NCBI RefSeq assembly: GCF_008386565.1 | Contig: NZ_VUKA01000006.1 | Coordinates: 62,001 to 126,000 of the forward strand | Origin: Teichococcus oryzae | Lineage (GTDB): Bacteria > Pseudomonadota > Alphaproteobacteria > Acetobacterales > Acetobacteraceae | Length of the DNA: 64,000 nt | Reading direction: 5' to 3' | Shown: one piece after another, positions 28,278-39,997 of the stretch | How positions within the stretch are numbered: the stretch's first letter is position 1 | How the letters are laid out: every line of letters begins with the position of its first letter | Position numbers and translations under genes: made by a program | The notes under the pieces: model-generated | The model's input: the letters and a program-made list of their open reading frames with translations, nothing else | Databases searched by the model: none | Told to the model about the DNA's origin: nothing

Positions 28278-28685
28278 ATGATGACCGTCCTGCTCGTCCT
28301 GCATTTGTTTGTCACCCTCGCGCTGATCGGGGTCGTGCTGTTGCAGCGCTCCGAGGGGGGCGGGCTCGGCATCGGCTCCTCGCAAGGCATGGGCGCCTTC
28401 ATGACGGGGCGCGGCACCGCCAACCTGCTGACCCGCACCACCGGCGTGCTGGCCACGCTGTTCATGGCCCTGGCCCTGGCGATGGCCCTGATGGGACGCG
28501 GCCAGTCCGGCGGCTCCATCCTCGACGCGCCGCCGCCCCCGGCAGTCACGGGCGAGCAGCCGATGCAGCCTTCGGCCCCCATTGGGCAGCCGGGCAGCAC
28601 CACGGGCACGGGCACCACGCCCGGCACGGGCGGCGCACCCGTCCAGCCGGCCACGCCCCCACCGGCCGGCGTGCCGACGAACTGA
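28278..28685 (+). CDS. secG: Protein translocase subunit SecG
   Basis: 135-residue SecYEG component. Two transmembrane segments (about 3-23 and 50-70) flank the conserved loop LLQRSEGGGLGIGSSQGMGAF. The C-terminus after residue 80 is a Pro/Gly/Thr-rich tail, longer than in enterobacterial SecG but common in alphaproteobacteria. A hairpin follows 9 bp after the stop. pyrG lies 174 bp downstream. Confidence 0.95.
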   Translation: MMTVLLVLHLFVTLALIGVVLLQRSEGGGLGIGSSQGMGAFMTGRGTANLLTRTTGVLATLFMALALAMALMGRGQSGGSILDAPPPPAVTGEQPMQPSAPIGQPGSTTGTGTTPGTGGAPVQPATPPPAGVPTN

Positions 28686-28693
28686 TCCCCGAA

Positions 28694-28728
28694 TCGGGCG
28701 CCGGGCATTCCCAGGCGCCCGAACCTTT
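28694..28728 (+). terminator. Terminator after secG
   Basis: TCGGGCGCC (28694-28702) pairs perfectly with GGCGCCCGA (28714-28722) across 11 bases, followed by ACCTTTT. The position just after secG and the short T run suggest an intrinsic terminator. Confidence 0.65.
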
Positions 28729-28838
28729 TATGGGGGCTCCACTCCGGGGCCCAACCCATTGAACCGGCGGGTGCCAGTCCGGCCCCGCTTTCCGCATGCA
28801 GCAGCCTTGCCATTCCCGCCGCTTCCCGGCGGCGGTGA

Positions 28839-30488
<1,650 letters not shown>

Positions 30489-30503
30489 ACCCTGGCCTGC
30501 TGA

Positions 30504-32027
<1,524 letters not shown>

Positions 32028-32196
32028 TCCCGCCGATGATCATCCTCCGCCGGCCATCGACGTGGCCGGCGGGACACGTGGTGCAGGAATACCGTCTTGC
32101 GCTGCGGTATGGACTTGCATCTCCTGAACAAGAAGCCGTTAACCTTTTGTCTGTAAGGGCCCCGGTAACACCCTGATTCGGGACAAGGATTCGGCT

Positions 32197-32520
32197 ATGC
32201 GTGCGATCAAGCGGATTTTCGGCATCCTTTGGCTCCCGCTGATCTTCACCGGACTGATCTGGCATTTCTCCTGGTATGCGGTGCACGGGCCACGCGTCGG
32301 CTCTCTGGCGCGGGAAGCCAAGACGGCCGAGATCGCCGCCGCCCGTATCACCCTGGCCAAGGTCGAGGCCGAACGCGACATGATGGAGCGCAAGGTCGCC
32401 GGCCTGCGTGGCGACCGGATCGACCGCGACGTGCTGGATGAGCGCGCACGCGCCCTGCTCAACATGGTCGACAAGGACGAGCTGATCGTCCCCTATGGCA
32501 ACAACAACCGCCTCTACTGA
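32197..32520 (+). CDS. ftsB: Cell division protein FtsB (DivIC-like septum formation initiator)
   Basis: 107-residue bitopic protein of the divisome. One transmembrane helix (about 8-28), then a coiled coil (about 38-72, SLAREAKTAEIAAARITLAKVEAERDMM), and the C-terminal DERARALLNMVDKDELIV segment typical of FtsB in alphaproteobacteria. AAGGA precedes ATG 32197. It lies 169 bp after eno; TTGCAT-N17-GTTAAC at 32115-32143 could be its own weak promoter. The pdhA gene that often follows is replaced by a LysR gene on the other strand. Confidence 0.9.
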   Translation: MRAIKRIFGILWLPLIFTGLIWHFSWYAVHGPRVGSLAREAKTAEIAAARITLAKVEAERDMMERKVAGLRGDRIDRDVLDERARALLNMVDKDELIVPYGNNNRLY

Positions 32521-33395
32521 GCCGCCGCCAAAGCCAGCAAGGCGCGGGAAGCCCGGCTGGCATAGCGTTCCCTGTGCCGCAGCGCCTTGAAGGATCGCGG
32601 CGGCAACCCGACCCCTGCCCGCACCAGCAGGCCCGCCGCCAGATGCGGCCCGGCCGCGCGCTCCGACACCACGGTTGCGCCGCCATCCGCCTCCACCGCC
32701 GCCAGCACCGCCTCGTTGGAAGGAAGCTCCAGCGCGACCGTCAGCGCCTTGTCCGGCAGGCCCCATTGCCGCAGCAGCGCCTCGAAGGCGGCGCGGGTGC
32801 CGGAACCCGCTTCCCGCATGATCCAGGGTGTTTCCGCCAGGCGCGATGGCGGGATGATGCCGGCCCCCGCCCAGGGATGATGCGGGCCAACCACGATCAC
32901 CAGCTGGTCCCTCGCCAGAAAGGTTTGCGACAGGGCCGGCTCCTCCACCTCGCCTTCCACAAGCCCAAGCTCGGCGATCCCGTCCAGCACCGCCTGGGCG
33001 ACGCTGGTGGTGTTGCCCGCCCCCACCTCCACCGCGACCCCGGGGCAGGCGGCGCGGAAGCGCACCAGCAGGGGCGGCAGCCAATAGCTCGCCACGGTCT
33101 GGCTGGCCTGGATTCGCAAAGTGCCGCGCAACGCGCCCCCGAGTTCCGACAGCACCAGTTCCGCCGCCTCCGCGCGTGCCAGGACGGCGGCGGCCTCGGC
33201 GCGGAAGATGCGGCCATCCTCGGTCAGCTCGATGCGGCGGCCGACGCGGTGGAACAGCGTGATGCCATGCCGCCCTTCCAACGCGCGGATCGCGGCGCTG
33301 ACGGCGGATTGCGTCAGGTTCAGAACCTCCGCCGCCCGGGTGACGTGCTCACGCTCGGCCACCGCCAGGAAGATGCGCAACTGGTCCAAGGTCAT
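32514..33395 (-). CDS. LysR-family regulator, YeiE-like
   Basis: 293-residue LysR protein. N-terminal helix-turn-helix: LRIFLAVAEREHVTRAAEVLNLTQSAVSAAIRALE is split across residues 5-40. The C-terminal ligand-binding domain starts at about residue 92 (GTLRIQASQTVASYWLPP), the CysB/CbbR-like start. Divergent from a YeiH-family gene with a shared dyad over its own start codon, as for the enterobacterial YeiE/YeiH pair linked to sulfite. Its stop overlaps the end of ftsB by 7 bp. Confidence 0.9.
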   Translation of the reverse strand: MTLDQLRIFLAVAEREHVTRAAEVLNLTQSAVSAAIRALEGRHGITLFHRVGRRIELTEDGRIFRAEAAAVLARAEAAELVLSELGGALRGTLRIQASQTVASYWLPPLLVRFRAACPGVAVEVGAGNTTSVAQAVLDGIAELGLVEGEVEEPALSQTFLARDQLVIVVGPHHPWAGAGIIPPSRLAETPWIMREAGSGTRAAFEALLRQWGLPDKALTVALELPSNEAVLAAVEADGGATVVSERAAGPHLAAGLLVRAGVGLPPRSFKALRHRERYASRASRALLALAAAQ

Positions 33396-33424
33396 TGATC
33401 GTTTTTAGCGAACGAAATGATCAA
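33395..33424. promoter_or_regulatory. 30-bp dyad between LysR and yeiH, probable LysR operator
   Basis: TTGATCGTTT at 33395-33404 is mirrored by AAATGATCAA at 33415-33424, an imperfect inverted repeat (TTGATC arms exact) with a 10-bp centre. It abuts the LysR start codon and lies 45 bp before the YeiH start, the expected place for an autoregulatory LysR site. Confidence 0.6.
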
Positions 33425-33469
33425 AACAACATGTTGGATCGAACGGAAAAGGCTTGTCATGCAAGTGCA

Positions 33470-34525
33470 ATGTCCGCCTCACCTGCCCTCGACTCCCCTC
33501 GCCCGCATTATCTGAGCCGCCTTCGTCCGCTGCTGCCGGGTCTTGCCCTGTGCGGCGCGGTGGCCTTGCTCGCCGCGCTGCTGGCCCAGGCCCAGGCCGT
33601 GGCCTGGGGCCGCGCCTGGCTGGACGGGCTGGTGCTGGCGATCCTGATCGGCACCGCCCTGCGGTCCCTGCGGCCGCTGCCCGCCGCCACCGCGCCGGGC
33701 ATCGCCTTCAGCGCCAAGATGCTGCTGGAGGTGGCGGTGATGCTGCTCGGCGCCTCGCTCAGCGTCACCGCGCTGCTGGCGGCGGGCCCGGGGCTGATCG
33801 GCGGAATCGCCCTGGTGGTGGCGGTGTCGATCGTCCTTGCCTACCTGATCGGCCGGGGCTTCGGCCTGCCGCGCAAGATGGCGGTGCTGGTGGCCTGCGG
33901 CAATTCGATCTGCGGCAACTCCGCCATCGCCGCCGTGGCGCCGGTGATCGGTGCCCAGGCCCGGGACGTGGCCGCCGCCATCGCCTTCACCGCCGTTCTG
34001 GGCGTCGGCGTGGTGCTGCTTCTGCCGCTGCTGGTGCCGCTGCTCGGCCTTGATCCGCTGCAATATGGCGTGGTGGCGGGGCTCACGGTTTACGCCGTGC
34101 CGCAGGTGCTGGCGGCCGCCGCGCCGGTCGGTCCCATCGCGGTGCAGGTGGGCACGCTGGTGAAGCTGGTGCGGGTGCTGATGCTCGGCCCGGTGGTGCT
34201 GGGCCTTTCCGTGCTGGCGGCAAGGCGGGATGCCGGCGCGGCGGGCAAGCGGCCGGGCATCGGGAAGCTGGTGCCGTGGTTCATCCTGGGCTTCCTGGGG
34301 CTGGCGGCGTTGCGCGCGCTGGGGCTGATCCCTGATGCCCTGCTGCCGCCAATGGCCATCCTGGCGGAAGCGCTGACATTGCTGGCCATGGCGGCGCTTG
34401 GCCTGGGTGTCGATGTCCGGGTGGTGGCGCGCGCCGGCGGCCCGGTGACCGCGACGGTGGTCGCGTCGCTGCTGCTGCTGCTGGGCGCGAGCCTGGGATT
34501 GGTGGCGCTGCTCGGCCTCGGCTAG
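33470..34525 (+). CDS. yeiH: YeiH/UPF0324 family membrane protein (putative sulfate/sulfite exporter)
   Basis: 351-residue protein with about 10-11 transmembrane helices. Family motifs ISFSAKMLLEVAVMLLGASLS-like (GIAFSAKMLLEVAV), CGNSICGNSAIAAVAPVI, and GVVAGLTVYAVPQVLAA are intact. The start is uncertain: ATG 33470 gives MSASPALDSPRP; ATG 33431 is in frame upstream but has no ribosome site. Divergent from the LysR gene. Enterobacterial homologues are linked to sulfite response through YeiE; transport activity has not been settled for the family. Confidence 0.88.
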   Translation: MSASPALDSPRPHYLSRLRPLLPGLALCGAVALLAALLAQAQAVAWGRAWLDGLVLAILIGTALRSLRPLPAATAPGIAFSAKMLLEVAVMLLGASLSVTALLAAGPGLIGGIALVVAVSIVLAYLIGRGFGLPRKMAVLVACGNSICGNSAIAAVAPVIGAQARDVAAAIAFTAVLGVGVVLLLPLLVPLLGLDPLQYGVVAGLTVYAVPQVLAAAAPVGPIAVQVGTLVKLVRVLMLGPVVLGLSVLAARRDAGAAGKRPGIGKLVPWFILGFLGLAALRALGLIPDALLPPMAILAEALTLLAMAALGLGVDVRVVARAGGPVTATVVASLLLLLGASLGLVALLGLG

Positions 34526-34569
34526 CCCGGCCCCGGCCATGCGCCAAAGCCGGCGCAGGCGAGGCCCCG

Positions 34570-34605
34570 GGCGGCTTCCGCGCGTCCGCACGCCTGGAAG
34601 CCGCC
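34570..34605. terminator. Bidirectional hairpin between yeiH and gshB
   Basis: GGCGGCTTCC (34570-34579) pairs perfectly with GGAAGCCGCC (34596-34605) across a 16-base loop, with further CCGG pairing outside. It lies between two convergent stops. It has no T run, so termination by itself is uncertain. Confidence 0.4.
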
Positions 34606-34628
34606 CCGGATGGCCCGCCTGCCCTGGA

Positions 34629-35573
34629 TCAGCGGCGCGCCTCGATCGCGTCCCAGATGGCCTTTTCCAGATTCACCCCGTCGAACCGCGCCACTTCCTG
34701 CAGGCCGGTGGGCGAGGTGACGTTGATCTCCGTCAGGTAGTCGCCGATCACGTCGATGCCCACGAAGATCAGCCCGCGCGCCTTCAGTTCCGGCCCGATC
34801 CGGTCGCAGATCTCGCGGTCCCGCTCGGTCAGCGCCACCTTCTCCGGCCGCCCGCCGACATGCATGTTGGAGCGGCTTTCGCCGGTCGCGGGCACGCGGT
34901 TGATGGCGCCCATCGGCACACCGTCCACCAGGATGATGCGCTTGTCCCCTTCCCGCACCGCGGGGACGTATTGCTGGATCATCAGCGGCTCGCGCGAGCG
35001 TTCGGCGTAAAGCTCCAGAAGCGCGTTCAGGTTGCCGTCCTCGGGGCGCAGGTGGAACACCCCGGCGCCACCATTGCCGAACAGCGGCTTGACGATGATG
35101 TCGCCATGCTTCTCGCGGAACTTGCGGACCTCCAGCGGGTCATGGGTGATCATGGTGTCCGGCATCAGGTCCGGGAACTGCATCACGAACAGCTTCTCCG
35201 GCGCGTTCCGCACCGAGGCCGGATCGTTCACCACCAGCGTCCGCGGATGGATCATCTCCAGGATGTGCGTGGCCGTGATGTAGGCCATGTCGAATGGCGG
35301 GTCCTGGCGCATCAGCACCACGTCCATGCCGGACAGGTCGTGCTCCGCCGCCTCGCCCAGCGTGTAATGGTTGCCCTTCTCCCGCCGCACCTCGACCGGC
35401 TGCATGCGGGCCAGCACCTGGCCGGCGCGCAGCGTGAGGTCCCGGACATGGTAGTGCCAGAGCTGGTGGCCGCGCGCCTGGGCCTCCAGCATCAGTGCGA
35501 AGGTGCTGTCGCCGTCGATGTTGACGCTCTGGATGGGGTCCATCTGGACCGCCACCTTCAATGCTTTCGCCAT
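34629..35573 (-). CDS. gshB: Glutathione synthetase
   Basis: Joins glycine to gamma-glutamylcysteine, the last step of glutathione synthesis. 314 residues from ATG 35573 ([25 protein letters not shown]), the family N-terminus. The ATP-grasp core is seen as [36 protein letters not shown] and [19 protein letters not shown] 188-bp gap separates it from the divergent aroE. Glutathione produced here would also serve the GloA-type lyase at 48.9 kb. Confidence 0.96.
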   Translation of the reverse strand: MAKALKVAVQMDPIQSVNIDGDSTFALMLEAQARGHQLWHYHVRDLTLRAGQVLARMQPVEVRREKGNHYTLGEAAEHDLSGMDVVLMRQDPPFDMAYITATHILEMIHPRTLVVNDPASVRNAPEKLFVMQFPDLMPDTMITHDPLEVRKFREKHGDIIVKPLFGNGGAGVFHLRPEDGNLNALLELYAERSREPLMIQQYVPAVREGDKRIILVDGVPMGAINRVPATGESRSNMHVGGRPEKVALTERDREICDRIGPELKARGLIFVGIDVIGDYLTEINVTSPTGLQEVARFDGVNLEKAIWDAIEARR

Positions 35574-35762
35574 GGCTTTTCTCCGCTCCGTCAGGGCCAC
35601 GCGGGTGGCCGGTCGGGCTAAGTGGTGGCATCGCTTCGGCCGGAACGCCAGGGGGCGGCGGGAAGCGGGGATCTGGTCCTGCGGCCCGGCGCGTCGCATC
35701 GGCCGCGCTTCGCGGGCGATGGTGCATTGACCCACGCGCCGCAGCGCCCGATTGATGCGGCC

Positions 35763-36605
35763 ATGACGATCATCTCCGGCAAGGCCCGGCTGGCGGGCGT
35801 GTTCGGCTGGCCGGCGGCGCATTCACGCTCCCCCCGGCTGCATGGCTACTGGCTGCGGCAGCACGCCGTCGACGGGGCCTATGTCCCGCTGGAAGTGCGG
35901 CCGGAGGATTTCCCCGCCGCCCTGCGCGCGCTGGTGACGCTGGGCTTCCGCGGCGCCAACGTCACCCTGCCGCACAAGGAAGCCGCCTTCGCCCTGTGCG
36001 ACGAGCGCGACGCCAGCGCGTTGCGCGCCGGCGCGGTCAACACGCTGGTGTTCCGCGACGGCCGCATCCTCGGCAGCAACACCGATGGCTACGGCTTCCT
36101 GGAAAGCGTGCGCGAGCAGGCTCCGGGCTGGCGCGCCGCCGACGGCCCCGCCGTGCTGCTGGGCGCCGGCGGCGCCGCCCGCGCCATCGCCGCCGCGCTG
36201 CTGGATGATGGCTGCCCCCGCCTCACCATCGTCAACCGCAGCGCCGGGCGCGCCGAGGCCCTGGCGCGCGAGATCGGCGGGCCGGTGGCGGTGTCGGACA
36301 CCCCGCCGCTGGAGGATGCGGCGCTGCTGGTGAACTGCACCAGCCTCGGCATGGCCGGCCAGCCTCCGCTCACCATCGGGCTGGCGCCGCTGCCGCAGCA
36401 TGCGGTGGTGGTGGATGCCGTCTATGTGCCGCTGGAAACACCCCTGCTGGCGGCGGCGCGGGCACGCGGGCTGCGTGGCGTCGATGGCCTCGGCATGCTG
36501 CTGCACCAGGCCCGTCCCGGATTCGAGCAATGGTTCGGTGTCGCGCCGCAGGTGGATGCCGCGCTGCGCCAATTCGTCGCCGCCGATCTGCCCCGAACCG
36601 CATGA
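35763..36605 (+). CDS. aroE: Shikimate dehydrogenase
   Basis: NADPH-dependent reduction of 3-dehydroshikimate in aromatic amino acid synthesis. 280 residues from ATG 35763. Substrate site includes [12 protein letters not shown] and the catalytic Lys in [22 protein letters not shown] holds the Asp; the Rossmann loop is [10 protein letters not shown]. The stop overlaps coaE by ATGA. First gene of the conserved aroE-coaE-dnaQ operon. Confidence 0.97.
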   Translation: MTIISGKARLAGVFGWPAAHSRSPRLHGYWLRQHAVDGAYVPLEVRPEDFPAALRALVTLGFRGANVTLPHKEAAFALCDERDASALRAGAVNTLVFRDGRILGSNTDGYGFLESVREQAPGWRAADGPAVLLGAGGAARAIAAALLDDGCPRLTIVNRSAGRAEALAREIGGPVAVSDTPPLEDAALLVNCTSLGMAGQPPLTIGLAPLPQHAVVVDAVYVPLETPLLAAARARGLRGVDGLGMLLHQARPGFEQWFGVAPQVDAALRQFVAADLPRTA

Positions 36606-37186
36606 AGGTGGTGGGCCTGACCGGCGGCATCGGCATGGGGAAATCCACGGCCGCCAACACCTTCCGCCGCCTCGGCGTCCCGGTGTTCGACGCCGACGCC
36701 GCCGTGCATGCTCTTCAGGCGCGGGGCGGCCGCGCCGTGGCGCCGATCGCCGCCGCCTTTCCCGGCACCACGCGCGATGGCGCGGTGGACCGCGAGGCGC
36801 TGCGCCGCGCGGTGCTGGGCGACCCGCTGGCGCTGAAACGGCTGGAAGCCATCGTCCACCCCCTGGTCCGCGCCGAGGAACGGCGCTTCCTGGCGCGCTG
36901 CCGCCGGCGTGGCGCGCGCCTGGCGGTGCTCGACATCCCCTTGCTGTTCGAGACCGGCGGGGAGCGTCGCTGTGACATGGTGGTGGTGGTCTCGGCCCCC
37001 GCCGCCGTGCAGCGCGCCCGCGTCCTGGCCCGGGGCGGCATGACGCCGGAGCGGCTTTCCGCCATCCTGTCCCGGCAGATGCCCGATGCCGAGAAGCGCC
37101 GCCGCGCCGATGTGGTGATCCGCACCGGCCTGTCGCGCGCCCATGCCCGTCGCGCCATCCACCGCCTGTTGCAGAGAATCCGATGA
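36602..37186 (+). CDS. coaE: Dephospho-CoA kinase
   Basis: Last step of coenzyme A synthesis. 194 residues from ATG 36602, overlapping aroE. The P-loop is GGIGMGKST at 8-16, followed by [11 protein letters not shown] and the lid and base-binding region around [16 protein letters not shown]. The stop overlaps the dnaQ start. The longer open frame upstream lies inside aroE. Confidence 0.96.
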   Translation: MKVVGLTGGIGMGKSTAANTFRRLGVPVFDADAAVHALQARGGRAVAPIAAAFPGTTRDGAVDREALRRAVLGDPLALKRLEAIVHPLVRAEERRFLARCRRRGARLAVLDIPLLFETGGERRCDMVVVVSAPAAVQRARVLARGGMTPERLSAILSRQMPDAEKRRRADVVIRTGLSRAHARRAIHRLLQRIR

Positions 37187-37887
37187 GCCGAACCCTGGTC
37201 CTCGACACCGAAACCACCGGCTTCGACCCGCTGACCGGCGACCGTGTGCTGGAGGTCGCGGCGGTGGAGCTGCTGAACCTCGTGCCCACCGGCCGGCACT
37301 ATCATGTTCTGATCGACCCGGAGCGCGAGGTGCCGGAGGAAGCGGCGAAGGTGCATGGCTTTACCTGGGACATGCTGCGCGGCAAGCCCAAATTCGCCGA
37401 GATCGCGCCCGGCCTGCTGGAGTTCCTGGGCGACGACCCGGTGGTGGCACACAACGCCAACTTCGACTTCGCCTTCCTGGATTTCGAGCTGAAGAAGGCC
37501 GGCTTCCCGGTGATCGACCGGTCGCGCATGGTGGACAGCTTGGCCATCGCCAAGAAGCGCTTCCCCGGGCTGCCCAACAGCCTGGACGCGCTGTGCCGGC
37601 GCTACGGCATCGACAATTCGATGCGCACCTCGCACAACGCGCTGCTCGACGTGCAATTGCTGGCCCAGGTTTATCTGGAACTGATGGGCGGCAAGCAGCC
37701 AGGCCTGGCCCTGGCCACGGGCCCGGTACTGGCCAATCCGGTTGTGGTGGCGGTGGATGCTGTTCCCGTGGCCCGCGTCCCCCGCCCGATCATTCCGGCG
37801 GAAGCCGAGCTGGAGGCCCATCGCGCCTTCCTGTCCAAGATCAAGGAGCCGATCTGGGCGCAGCTCGAAGCCGGGCCGGGAGCCTAG
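37183..37887 (+). CDS. dnaQ: DNA polymerase III subunit epsilon (proofreading exonuclease)
   Basis: 3'-5' exonuclease of the replicase, 234 residues. DEDDh motifs: [10 protein letters not shown] (7-16), [13 protein letters not shown], and [14 protein letters not shown] with the catalytic His/Asp. After the exonuclease domain QPGLAL resembles the clamp-binding hexapeptide (QTSMAF in E. coli), followed by a linker and a C-terminal segment [14 protein letters not shown] that should contact the alpha subunit. Part of the aroE-coaE-dnaQ operon; secB, often next to this operon, is not present. The alpha subunit itself starts beyond the right edge of the window. Confidence 0.96.
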   Translation: MSRTLVLDTETTGFDPLTGDRVLEVAAVELLNLVPTGRHYHVLIDPEREVPEEAAKVHGFTWDMLRGKPKFAEIAPGLLEFLGDDPVVAHNANFDFAFLDFELKKAGFPVIDRSRMVDSLAIAKKRFPGLPNSLDALCRRYGIDNSMRTSHNALLDVQLLAQVYLELMGGKQPGLALATGPVLANPVVVAVDAVPVARVPRPIIPAEAELEAHRAFLSKIKEPIWAQLEAGPGA

Positions 37888-37905
37888 CCCCCGGCCCCAC
37901 CGGGC

Positions 37906-38736
37906 TCAGCCATTCCAGTCCGGCGCGAAGTCCGGTTGCACCTGGCGCTGGTCCTTGGGCAGCCCATCGATGGCGGCCACGTCCTCCGGCGTCAGCTTCG
38001 CCGCCAGCCGCACGGCATCCAGATTGGCCTGCTGGCTTTGCCGGCGCGCGGCCTTGGGAATGGCCACCACCCCCTCCTGCCGCAGCAGCCAGGCCAGCGC
38101 CACCTGCAGGGGAGCCGCGCCATGGCGGGCGCCGATCTCGCCCAGCACCGCATGCTCCGCCACCTTGCCGCGCGCCAGCGGTGAATAGGCGGTCAGGGCG
38201 ATGCCGCGCGGCCGGCACCAGTCGAGCAGCGTCCGCTGGGACAGCAGGGCATGGTACTCGACCTGCAGGCAGGCCGGCTCCGCGCCAAGCTGTTCAAGCT
38301 GGCGCATCAGGCCGGGGTTGAAGTTGGAAACGCCCCAGCGGCGGATCAGCCCGGCATCGCGCGCCGCGTGCAGCGCCGCGACGATGCCCGGCAGGTCCAT
38401 GCCCGGCGCCGGCCAGTGCACCAGGAACAGGTCCAGATAAGGCGTCGCGAGCCGCGCCAGCGACTCTTCCAGCGAGCGCCGCAGGGCGTCAGGCGCCAGG
38501 CTGTCCCACCACACCTTGCTCGTCAGGAAGATCTGGTCGCGCGGCAGGCCCGAGGCGGCCAGGGCCGCGCCCACGGCGTCCTCGTTCTCGTAGCGGGCCG
38601 CGGTGTCGACATGGCGGTAGCCGAGCGCCAGGGCGCTTTCCACCGCGGCCTGCCCCTCCGCGCCCGTCATCCGCCAGGTGCCAAGCCCGAGCTTGGGAAT
38701 GGCGATGCGGCTGGTCTCGACAAGGGGGATCATCAT
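37906..38736 (-). CDS. Aldo/keto reductase (2,5-diketo-gluconate reductase-like)
   Basis: 276-residue AKR5-type reductase. Catalytic residues: Asp and Tyr in HVDTAARYENE, Lys in FLTSKVWW, His in LFLVHWPAP. The C-terminal AIPKAARRQSQQANLD is the NADP phosphate-binding segment. Two ATGs (38736 and 38733) follow GAAGG; the former is used, while an ATG at 38745 lies on the ribosome site. Convergent with dnaQ across 18 bp. It differs from the reductase at 6.5 kb, which is a longer AKR with a different signature. Confidence 0.9.
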   Translation of the reverse strand: MMIPLVETSRIAIPKLGLGTWRMTGAEGQAAVESALALGYRHVDTAARYENEDAVGAALAASGLPRDQIFLTSKVWWDSLAPDALRRSLEESLARLATPYLDLFLVHWPAPGMDLPGIVAALHAARDAGLIRRWGVSNFNPGLMRQLEQLGAEPACLQVEYHALLSQRTLLDWCRPRGIALTAYSPLARGKVAEHAVLGEIGARHGAAPLQVALAWLLRQEGVVAIPKAARRQSQQANLDAVRLAAKLTPEDVAAIDGLPKDQRQVQPDFAPDWNG

Positions 38737-38815
38737 GTGGCGCATCCTTCAGCCGGTTCGGGTCCGGATCAGGATTGGGCGGCGGGGCCGGATCGGCAAC
38801 CCCGCCAGGCCCGCA

Positions 38816-39973
38816 TCAACCCTCCGCCCGCGCCAGGGAACGCTTCGCCGTTTCCGCCAGGAATCGCGCGGCGATGGGCAGAACCTCGTCATTGAAGTCG
38901 TAATGGGGGTTGTGCAGTTCCCGCCCATTGTCGGCGGGACCGTTGCCGATCCAAACAAAGGCGCCCGGCACCTCATGCAGGAAGCGCGAGAAATCCTCGC
39001 CGGTCATGGCGGGGGGTATGTCGCGGCGCAGGGTGGTGACCGCGGCGGCGGCCTCGGCCGCCAGTTCGCGCGGCCCGGCATGGTTGCGGGTCACCGGCAC
39101 ACCCCCTTGCAACCGCATCTCGGCCTGGACCCCGAAGGTGGCCGAGATGCCGGCCGCGACCCGCCGCAGCCCGTCCTGGATCTGCGCCCCCACCTCGTCG
39201 CGCAGGTAGCGCATGCTGCCCTGGATCACCACGCGCGCGGCGATCTGGTTCTGCGCCTCGCCGCCATGCACCGTGGTCAGGCTGACCACGCCGGTGTCCA
39301 TCGGGTCCAGCGCGCGCGAAACGATCGACTGGCAGGCCACGATGGCATGGCCGGCGGCGACAACCGGATCGCGGGTCAGGTGCGGCAGCGCGGCATGGCC
39401 GGCATGGCCCTCGATGGCGATCTCGAAGCGGTTGCCGGCCGCCATCACGGCACTGTCATGGATTGCAATAGTGCCGGCCTGCAAGCCCGGCCAGTTGTGC
39501 CAGCCGTAAATCTGGTCCATCGGGAAGCGGTGAAACAGACCGTCCTTGATCATGGAGGCGGCGCCGCCACCGCCTTCCTCCGCCGGCTGGAACACCAGGC
39601 GCACCGTGCCGGACCAGCTTTGATCCCGCAGCAGCAGCGCCGCCGCCCCCAGCAGGGCCGTGGTGTGGCCGTCATGCCCGCAAGCATGCATCACGCCCGG
39701 CACGGTGCTGCGATGGGGCAGGTCCCGCGCCGCTTCCTCGATCGGCAGGGCATCCATGTCGCCACGCAATCCGACGCTGCGGTTACTGCCTGGCCGCTGA
39801 AGGGTTGCCACAACGCCATGGCCACCGACATGTTCAGCGATGTCGGTGACGCCGAGCTCCTTCAGCTTTCCGACAACGAAAGCAGCCGTGGCGCCTTCAT
39901 TCAGGGTGAGGCCGGGATTGGCGTGGAGATGCCTGCGCCAATGGGTGAGGGTTTCAGCAAGGGTCGGATCCAT
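38816..39973 (-). CDS. M20 family amidohydrolase (hippurate hydrolase-like)
   Basis: 385-residue zinc or manganese peptidase of the M20D group. Metal ligands in MHACGHDGHTTALLGAA, catalytic Glu in FQPAEEGGGGA, then GWHNWPG and a dimerization-domain insert (EIAIEGHAGHAALP), and the last ligand His near NPHYDFND. ATG 39973 is chosen; the huge open frame beyond it overlaps tamA in antisense. Substrates could be N-acyl amino acids. Divergent from tamA across 24 bp only. Confidence 0.93.
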   Translation of the reverse strand: MDPTLAETLTHWRRHLHANPGLTLNEGATAAFVVGKLKELGVTDIAEHVGGHGVVATLQRPGSNRSVGLRGDMDALPIEEAARDLPHRSTVPGVMHACGHDGHTTALLGAAALLLRDQSWSGTVRLVFQPAEEGGGGAASMIKDGLFHRFPMDQIYGWHNWPGLQAGTIAIHDSAVMAAGNRFEIAIEGHAGHAALPHLTRDPVVAAGHAIVACQSIVSRALDPMDTGVVSLTTVHGGEAQNQIAARVVIQGSMRYLRDEVGAQIQDGLRRVAAGISATFGVQAEMRLQGGVPVTRNHAGPRELAAEAAAAVTTLRRDIPPAMTGEDFSRFLHEVPGAFVWIGNGPADNGRELHNPHYDFNDEVLPIAARFLAETAKRSLARAEG

Positions 39974-39997
39974 CTGATGGGGCTTAGCGCGTAAACG

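Noticed and set aside
32047..32072. Terminator after eno
   Set aside because: CCGCCGGCCA pairs with TGGCCGGCGG, but no T run follows and ftsB may be read through from eno, so it is mentioned only with eno.
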